Origin: Solea solea
Taxonomy: Eukaryota; Chordata; Actinopteri; Pleuronectiformes; Soleidae
DNA length: 64,000 bases
Direction: 5' to 3'
Assembly: GCF_958295425.1 (NCBI RefSeq)
Contig: NC_081145.1
Span: forward strand, 26,581,889 to 26,645,888
The position numbers and the translations under genes are program-made. The stretch's first letter is position 1; each line of letters opens with the position of its first letter. Shown here in pieces: positions 56,576 through 64,000 of the stretch. A model generated the notes under the pieces. The model did no database searches, had not been told where the DNA came from, and saw only the letters and a program-made list of their open reading frames with translations.

Positions 56576-56783
56576 TCCGCCTCTCCGCCCGGGCAGCGCT
56601 CCTGACGACAACGGCTCAATGTTCACACGCGTCGGCGACGGTGGGAGCCCTCGGCGTTTTCATGCTGTCTTTTGTTGTGAGCTCCGGAGCGACGCGGCGA
56701 CGTTTTCAGCGTCTTAACGACATGTACACAGATGCAGGCAGAAGCTAGCTTAATAAACTCGGAAGCCCCGAAGTGACGTATCC

Positions 56784-56793
56784 GGAAAGTCCC
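56784..56793 (-). promoter_or_regulatory. NF-kB consensus site GGGACTTTCC
   Basis: The plus strand reads GGAAAGTCCC, which is GGGACTTTCC on the n4bp1 coding strand, about 209 bp upstream of the ATG. This is the classical kB decamer. Confidence 0.6.
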
Positions 56794-56798
56794 AGTAA

Positions 56799-56806
56799 TG
56801 ACGTCA
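56799..56806. promoter_or_regulatory. CRE palindrome TGACGTCA
   Basis: Perfect CREB/ATF octamer six bases from the kB site, with a half site TGACGTA at 56,774-56,780. Confidence 0.6.
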
Positions 56807-56949
56807 TCAAAGCACGACAGCTCGAGTGCGGCTCTTCATGTTTATCAGTTACATGTAAACAAACTGTGTGTAAACAAACCCGCGGAGTTCCCATGGTATT
56901 ACGACGCCGAAGCGTAGATTCAAGTTTTAGGAAGCTTTTCGAACAGACA

Positions 56950-58129
56950 TACGAACAATATGATGTACATAATAATAAAACTTTATAGAGCGTTTTAGAA
57001 AAATAAATAAAAATGTTATATAAATCTATAAAAGAAAATTACATTACAAAGGGCTTCAAATCAACACATAAAACAGGGAGGTGCTAAAAATCAGCGGAAT
57101 AAATCAAATTAATGAATAAGTGACGGGTTTATTTCGAACACGTGAATATAATAAACTTTAAAAAGAAAGCAAAATACACAGAAAATGGTTGATAAACACA
57201 CAAAAAGGGAAATGAAGAAAAAAAGAAATGTCTGAAAAGGACATTTTACGGACCCCTTCTCCACTATTTAATATGTGATCACAAATTGCTTCTAATATAC
57301 AAACCCACACAATAAAGAGAAAGAAATACATCAATTCACACATACATAGGTCTAAAAAACAAATGTGTAAAATAAATCAATAATGAAATAGCTTGACATG
57401 GCACAAAAGACTGAAAAAGTGCCATTGTGCCGTCCCTATTAAATTTAAAAGAGTGGTTCTGAAACTTTCTGTACCAAGTACCACCTGAGAAAAGATTCAG
57501 CTCTTGAAGTAACACCATTATCAAAGTCAGCTATGGACTTTCCACAGGAGGCAGATTTATTCCCAATAATTGCTCAGCTCTACTCCGATCATACACCCTG
57601 ATATACGTATACAGTAGAACATCAATCCATCCATGTTTTAGCGTTTTATCCTCCATAGAATTTCTGATTTTCCTCCAAGTACCACCAGAGGAATCTCTCA
57701 TAACATGGATTTAAAACATCTTTGTGTGCGTACAACATTAGAATAAAACCTTTTATATCTCAGTATTAAGTCATAGAACAGATTGAGTACGGCGCTAAAG
57801 CAAATGTCCAAGCATGACTCCGTTCAAAAAGATGTAAAAAAATAGAAAAAAATATGTTTTTCAACAGGTACAGAGAGGAAGAATGGCTTTGAAGTTTTCA
57901 TTAAAGACATACATATTCTTCTCCCATGAAGAAGAAACAAACAGCCCACAACATGACTCAGCTAAAATGCTGTTTTTATTTAACATTTTATTAACATTAT
58001 TACAGTCTGTACATAGTGAAGCATGGGATATAATGTTTGGAGGGAATTTCATTTTGCATTTTAATCCTTTTGATATCCGTTCCAGAGATACTGAGTATTG
58101 TATAGGCTCATCCTTCTACCTACCTATCG
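56950..58129. other. intergenic, AT-rich
   Basis: No gene recognised. Contains TACCACCTGAG / TACCACCAGAGG phrases (57,478 and 57,681) related to the repeat at 30.3 kb. Confidence 0.5.
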
Positions 58130-58385
58130 TAAAGATAGGTTAAAGTTAACTAAAATGCTAGCTAGCTAGATGGCTGTTTGTTTGTTTAGTGTGAATCTAG
58201 GTTAAAGTTAGCTAAAAGTGAGCTCAAATTCTATCTACCTGTCTGTCTACAGAAAAGCAAAAAGAAAGGTATTAGCTAAAATTCTAGCCAATTAGCCAGC
58301 TAACTAGATAGCTATTTGTTGATCTAGTGTAAAGATAGGTTAAAGTTAACTAAAAGTTAGCTAAAATTCTGTCTATCTATCTAAA
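58130..58385. repeat. tandem array, inverted relative to 34,573-35,230
   Basis: The words AGATAGGTTAAAGTTAACTA, GCTAGCTAGATGGCTGTTTG and CAATTAGCCAGCTAACTAGA are the reverse complements of the 34.6 kb array units, in the matching reversed order. Confidence 0.8.
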
Positions 58386-58411
58386 CATTCAAAAGCTCCA
58401 GTTTTAAATGA

Positions 58412-58470
58412 GTTATTGTGAATATAGAGTATTCCATTGTCCAGGAGGCTAGAAACCTGTTGCTATTTAA
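58412..58470 (+). repeat. short dispersed repeat, partner at 60,095-60,150
   Basis: Both contain TGTGAATATA, ATTGTCCAG(G/A)AGG and CCAGAAACCTGTTGCT (TAGAAACC here). Family unknown. Confidence 0.55.
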
Positions 58471-59569
58471 CAGCTGGATATGTAAATTCACAGCTGTTGT
58501 GAGTGAAAGGTGATGATGTGTCAGAGGGTGCGCCGGGGGAAAACATTTTGAATCAGTTGACACAAACATCGTGGGATGTAAAACACAGGGTGAAGGTCAG
58601 TAAGCACAGCGTAACCTTTTTCACTGAATGAAGTTCAGTGGCAGGAAAAACATCGAGTGTGAGGTTCAGTTCCAAAGGATGTGTTGAAATACCCACCTGC
58701 CCAATGACATCATCGTGTTATTCTTCAGTAACTTCTGACATCACAGATTAGACAGAAAAGCAGTGGTTACCCCGAGTATCACAGCTAATCTCAGTCTGTC
58801 ACCACACAGATGACTTAAAGGCTCATGGAAAATAAAGGTTTAAGACTTTTTCAGTCCATCACTTCTATTATTGTGTGCTCTCCCTGGCTGCAGTTATTAA
58901 ACAAAGATGTTTGCTTTGCATAAATGAAAGGTTGATTTAGAGGAACAATCCTCATATTTTAAACTGCCTGCCTTTGGTCTAAATTTATATCTTTATTATT
59001 CTTTCAATCAATCAATGAAACAGACTTTATTTATGTAAAACTATTCATACAAATATCAAGTGTAGCACAAAGTACACATGAACAAGTACACATTTATTTA
59101 TGTGTGTTTGCTTTGAATCTAAACTCTTTAAAAATCTTTATTTCTATAAACCACCATGTGTATGGAAAGCTGATTTTAACAAGATATACAGTACACTTGC
59201 ACTAAATAATGTATATGTAATTAATGCAAAAACAGATTAATGTCTTCTCTTAATGATATAAAACATTTAGGACAAAATGTGTGGCTCCTAAGTAGTATTT
59301 TACTTTAATTTAATTTAATTTTTAATTTATTTTGTTTGAAGGAGCCGCATATTTAAATGCCTTTTTTCCTAAATGTTTAATAACAAAAAAGAGAATTAAT
59401 GAATCAATTTATTGCTTGAATTACACATTATTTCATGTAAGTCTATTTGTATGTTACATTAAAGTCAACTGTCCACATCTATGCTGAAACATGTTTTTGT
59501 CAAAATGTCATACGAAAAAGAAAAGAAAAAAAAAAGAAAAAATTTAGTATGATGAAATTATGTATTGTA

Positions 59570-59755
59570 CGATGAATATATGTATTCTGTGGGTAATGGG
59601 GGCGGGACTAGATAAGCTTTTGCTTCTCCTGCTTTCCCTTTCAGTTATGTGTATTGTGTGGACTACTACACTAAGATGACGTGTGATAATGAGTGATCTA
59701 ACTGACATGATCGAAATAAATAAACATACATACATACATACATACATGACGCCCT
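59570..59755 (+). mobile_element. 3' end of a fish L1/Tx1-like LINE
   Basis: Contains GGGGGCGGGACTAGATAAGC, TTTTGCTTCTCCTGC and CATGATCGAAATAAATAAAC, ending in a CATA run. This matches the remembered 3' UTR pattern of fish L1/Tx1-type elements. No coding part. Confidence 0.5.
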
Positions 59756-59857
59756 TGGAATGCTGAGACCTTAAAGGTATCACTGATAAAAGGACATAAA
59801 AGCCCATTTTCAACACAAACAAAATGCTTTGGTGGTGTAAAGTACTTTGAAAAGTGC

Positions 59858-59861
<4 letters not shown>

Positions 59862-59901
<40 letters not shown>

Positions 59902-60010
59902 TGATGATAATAATAATAATAATAATAATAATGAGGCAGAATAAAAATGTTTAAAATATTAAAAACACATCATATACATATATGTCTATATGTGTACATA
60001 TATATATACC

Positions 60011-60041
<31 letters not shown>
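59862..60041. repeat. TAA/TAATGA and TA microsatellites
   Basis: TAA trinucleotide run at 59,862-59,933 with GATGATGA interruptions, then a TA run at 60,016-60,041. Confidence 0.9.
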
Positions 60042-60829
60042 GATACTTCCTCAAAATCGACCTTTCACGTAAGCTCCCGCACACATACCACAGTTTAATT
60101 ACTGTGAATATATTACATTGTCCAGAAGGCCAGAAACCTGTTGCTAAGTAAGCAAATGTAATTTTGCCAAACAGCTTGTGTTGCTCTATCTGCCCACTAG
60201 ATGGTGCTGTTAGCCTCATAATGGCAGTACTGAAGACAGCTCCTCTCTCTCTGTCTGTGCTGCTCCCTGATGACAGAGAGTAATATCGACTTAAAGGTGT
60301 TTCAAATCAATATTTTTCATTATTTGAAGTCCAGACGAATGCATCAAAGGAATATTGTCTTTATTAAAGTTCATTGTGTTGCATCAATGGGAGAAAGTGG
60401 GAGAGATTGGGAGAGCGAGAGAGCGAGAGAAAGAGAGAGTGAAGTGACAACATCATCCACAGTCTTGCACCTCAGTCAGTACTGTACTGTCATCCTGACA
60501 CTGCTGATGTGCTGCTGTGCTGTCAGTCTAAAAACCTGCCTGTGTGTTTTTGTGCAGAGAACATCACACTGCATCACACACACTTTTATGGACACGTTGT
60601 CGACTAAAAATGACAAGAGTGTGTGAATATATGCCATCACGATCATTCAGAAGACAGAGAGGCGTAGACAAATAAATAAATGTCAAATTCAGGTTAGGTT
60701 GTCAAATACATGTAAGCAAAAAAATATTAAAAAAGTCAAAATATGAAAGTCGGCATCTGGATATAGACATAAATATGTGTGTGCCTGTACTTGTATTTAT
60801 TACCTCTGTAGGACCTTTTCAGGACCAGT

Positions 60830-61560
60830 AAGTGGAGACCGAAACCTGCTCCTAATGAGGCAGAACCTAATTTCTGAGGAATCCAAAATCTTAGCCCTAA
60901 ACTTAACGTTTAGGGCTAAGATTTTGGATTGTGCTTAAGTTAAGGTTAGGGGTGACCCTTTGTTTAGGCTGTGAAATGAATGTAAGTCAATGAAAGTCCT
61001 TAAAAGGGTAGCGTTGTGTGTGTGTCTTCTTGTATGGGTATGTCTGTGAGGACTGTACATATAAACCATAGGGAGTGAGGACATTTTGGGATAATGAGGA
61101 CATTTTGGATGTTCCTCATGTTCTTTCATGACTTAAAAGGACTTTTTAGGGTTAAGACTTGGTTTTAGGGTTTAAAGATTAGGCATTAAGGTTATGGTAA
61201 AAGTCTATGGAATGCATCATATGTATAAGTGTCCTCTGCAAATGTGTGTGTCTGTGTGTTGTTGTATTTGTAGCTTTGTGAGAAATTGTATAAACCACAT
61301 GGAGTGAGGACATTTTGGCTGGTCCTCACTTTTCTTTGGGGGACGGGGCGGGTTAAGACCTGGTTTTAGGGGTAGACACCTAGTTGTGACGGTTAAGGTT
61401 AGGATAAGGGACAAAAAGCAAGTCCCCATACTCTTAAATGACTACATTTTAAGGTGAGGGCATGTTGTATGGTCAGGGTTAGTGTCATAGTTATGGTTAA
61501 TGTGAGAGGAAGTGTCCAGGAATGAATGTAAGTCAGTGTCATGTCCTCTGAAGCTATGGA
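60830..61560. repeat. degenerate GTGAGGACATTTTGG minisatellite
   Basis: Units containing TAAACCA, GGAGTGAGGACATTTTGG, CTTGGTTTTAGGG and GGTTAAG recur at about 61,060, 61,290 and 61,440. This unit type is common in fish. A perfect inverted repeat lies at its left edge (60,880-60,930). Confidence 0.75.
60880..60930. repeat. perfect 23-bp inverted repeat, 5-nt loop
   Basis: Left arm 60,880-60,902, loop TTAAC at 60,903-60,907, right arm 60,908-60,930. All 23 positions are complementary. Confidence 0.95.
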
Positions 61561-62060
61561 AACCGGACTATGTGTGTATGAGTGTGTTTGCACATGTGAG
61601 CCTAACAGATGTGTCTGCCACCTGTGAGGTGAAAGGGAGACTGACCTGCGACACATGCTCCTCTTTATTTCCAACATGTCTCTGTGTGTGTGTGTGTGTG
61701 TGTGAGGGATGGAGAGAGTCAGATAGGAGGCAATATTTCAGGGACCACTTAGTTAAAATGGCCTCGCCACATGAAATTAAAACCCAGTAGAATCCATCCG
61801 GGGCTGCATTTTTAAAGTCGTGGTTTGAATATCCGAGTAAATGCCTGGCAGGCTGAAATTGGGTCTCAGATCTTTGTTAATAATTACTTAAATCCTGGTT
61901 GCACTTAAAAAATTTATCAAAAGCAGAAATAGACCAGATGAGAACATTTACAAGGGGCCCAGAAGAGGCTGACTTTTCTTTTTAAAAAACTGTTTATGTA
62001 TGAATCAACCTACAACAGCAACAAATATCTACTGATGTCATATTTAGGTTGCACTAAAAC

Positions 62061-62127
<67 letters not shown>

Positions 62128-63280
62128 CAACGTGAAATTATTGTTATTTAAGACAACTTTATTCATCATTGACAGTCAGAATGAGAAGGCGAATTTGACG
62201 AATACGATTAAAAGTGTTTCGGAAACAAGTGACAAACCTAAGCTTTAACGACGTTTAAATCTCAGTCCTAACGTTGTGTTGACACACCCCTCGCTATTAG
62301 AGCTTGCGATGAACAGTGTGGACGGTCTATTTGTTTAAGTGCTTTTGACTTTAGAGAAACAGGAAAAGGAACATTATGAAGAGGATGCAGGAGAAGGTTT
62401 ACGTCTTCCATTTCTTGTAAAATATATGGAGGACATTTTTCAATGATAAGAGAGATTATCAGGCCTGACAATACTGCAGAGACAGAGGGACCAAAAGAGA
62501 TGAGAAGTATGTGTGAACACACACACACACACACAGATGCTCACACAAATACTCAACCACACCCGCCCACTTAACAAATTTATTTATGTACAGCTCAGCT
62601 AAAGCCTCCCACCCCCTCCAAACCTCCAAACACAGGAACACTGACTTCTCCCTCCCTCCCTCCCTTTCTTTTTCCATTCCTCCTTTCCTCCCTCTCATCC
62701 CTCTTTCCCTTGCAGGTCATGGGAGACAGTCGAGAGATAAATATCGCTGGCAATAAAAGGCCTTCATCATGAATAATTAAAAAAGCCGAAATCTCGAACC
62801 GATGACTTATGTCTGACGGCCGCGGAAACACAGTGAGCGCGAGTAAATTGAGATGAATGGTGATGTAGAATGTGGGACTGGTGTTGGACACTTTTACACA
62901 CACACACACAAAGAGAAGGACAAAGAGAAGGAAGACGTTAAAAAAACCAAGCTCAGAGGTAGAGTGAGTCATCTTTCAACTCGATGGTTATGGGTTAGAT
63001 TCCCGGCTCCACTTGTCTACATGCAGATGTGTCTTTGAGCAGCGTGTGGTTATGGGTATGAAAGATGACGCGTGAAGTGTAAAGCAGCTCTGAGTGGTCA
63101 TCATGACGAGAACCATCTACTATTTGATGCTACGTAATAAAAAAAAAGGGTCAACAAAACTTGGACCTGTGAACTAAAACAAAGCGTAAATCATTTCTCA
63201 CAACTCACACTGTGTTTAGATGCTAAATATGACGCCACCAGCTTCTCTTAATAAGTCTTAAGTCTTCTGTTTCTTGTTGC
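61561..63280. other. intergenic, with GT and TA microsatellites
   Basis: GT run at about 61,683-61,704, long TA run at 62,065-62,124, CA run at 62,519-62,535. No gene recognised. Confidence 0.6.
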
Positions 63281-63283
63281 AGT

Positions 63284-64000
63284 GAGTCAAGTTGAGTGGG
63301 AGCGAACAAACTGTGACTACAGATGGAAATGAGCTAGTGGCTTAGATTTGGCACAAAACATTTGTTATCTTACTGAGATTGTTCTTTCTCCCTGATACAA
63401 ATGCATTTAATTAACTTAAATAAACTCGCACTCTTTTAATAGCACAAAACACTTGAGTCAAGGCCAGTAGGAGCAGGTTAACTGGGACTACAGATGGAAA
63501 TTAGCTCGTAGCTAAATCTGGTTCAAAGCACCCATTTTTTGCTGTGATTAATGTATTTTCTTTGCAGTTCCTGATAAAAATACATTTAATAAACTAAATT
63601 AAACTCATGAACATTGAGTTGTATTTCCTGTAGCAGTGTACTATATTTGAGTCCAGTCAAGTAGGAGCAAGTTAACCGAGAATAGAATTAATGTATTATG
63701 CTCTCTGTCCTTGGTACAAATTTAATAAATAATAATAAATAATAATAAATAAATAAACTAAACTTGTTAGCATAGACTACAGTACAGTTGAGTCAAGTCG
63801 AGTAAGCTAACTGAGATGGAAATTAGCTAGTAGCTAAATGCGTTACATCTTTCACAAATGTACATTTTTCTTGACACAAATAAAATTAAACTAAACTTAT
63901 AAACATTATAACTTATATTTCAAGTCAGGCAGGAGCAAGTTAACCGAGACTACAATTAGCTACAACGCAGTTTAGTCAAGTAGGTGCAAGCTAACTGAGA
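63284..64000. repeat. degenerate tandem array running off the window end
   Basis: Six or more copies of a unit containing GAGTCAAGT, GTAGGAGCAAGTTAACCGAG, ACTACAGATGGAAATTAGCT and TAGCTAAA. They start near 63,284, 63,455, 63,652, 63,790, 63,920 and 63,974. Spacing of about 50-200 bp varies because units are truncated. Confidence 0.75.

Larger units (their letters stand above)
56576..56900 (-). promoter_or_regulatory. n4bp1: n4bp1 promoter / 5' UTR region
   Basis: GC- and CpG-rich sequence upstream of the n4bp1 ATG, in contrast to the AT-rich flank beyond 56.95 kb. It carries an exact NF-kB site, a CRE and ETS-type GGAA cores, and no obvious TATA box. The transcription start is not determined. 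Confidence 0.6.

Noticed and set aside
56576..56626. 17-codon N-terminal extension of n4bp1 (frame beginning at 56,626)
   Set aside because: The first codon is GTG, not ATG. The first ATG in frame is at 56,575.

Overview
The window is nuclear DNA of a vertebrate, and the evidence points to a teleost fish. It has small GT-AG-spliced exons in long AT-rich introns, many CA/GT microsatellites, and fish-type repeats (L2 and other non-LTR retrotransposon fragments, hAT and PIF/Harbinger elements, a tRNA-derived SINE). The two protein genes are close to their human counterparts. Both lie on the minus strand, in the same neighbour order and relative orientation as SIAH1 and N4BP1 on human 16q12.1, as I recall that locus.

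Gene 1 is siah1, spanning 820 to about 28,800 on the minus strand. It encodes a RING-type E3 ubiquitin ligase. The coding exons are 8836..8845 (ATG), 3230..3411, 2098..2394 and 820..1191, giving a complete 286-residue protein that starts MDEEMSRQ. A GC-rich leader region at about 28.1-28.9 kb holds a good 5' UTR splice donor. It would be joined across a 19.8 kb first intron to a 57-bp exon at 8836..8892.

Gene 2 is n4bp1, spanning 38,653 to 56,575 on the minus strand, with 12 coding exons and about 1,039 residues. It encodes a KH-like / UBA-like / NYN-ribonuclease / CoCUN protein that, in mammals, binds NEDD4-family ligases and restrains NF-kB signalling. All splice junctions are canonical GT-AG and keep frame. 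Its last exon carries a 39-residue Gln/His tract. Its presumed promoter holds an exact GGGACTTTCC NF-kB site and a TGACGTCA CRE.

The rest is intronic or intergenic. 1-819 is siah1 3' UTR. 3.4-28.6 kb is siah1 intron rich in repeats, including a Harbinger element with TTA target duplication (25,508-26,119) and an L2 LINE fragment (26.5-27.45 kb). 28.9-36.9 kb is intergenic, with LINE scraps and a higher-order tandem array (34.57-35.23 kb). 36.9-38.65 kb is the likely n4bp1 3' UTR. 56.9-64 kb is intergenic, with minisatellites, a perfect 23-bp inverted repeat and a tandem array running off the window end.

The most interesting signal is n4bp1 intron 9. It begins with (AC)25 directly at the splice donor and ends with about (GU)22 directly at the acceptor, with no polypyrimidine tract. 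The two ends are complementary in the RNA and could pair to bring the splice sites together. A complete-looking hAT element with an 8-bp target duplication sits in the loop. I found no operon, CRISPR array, virus, toxin gene or canonical RNA gene.
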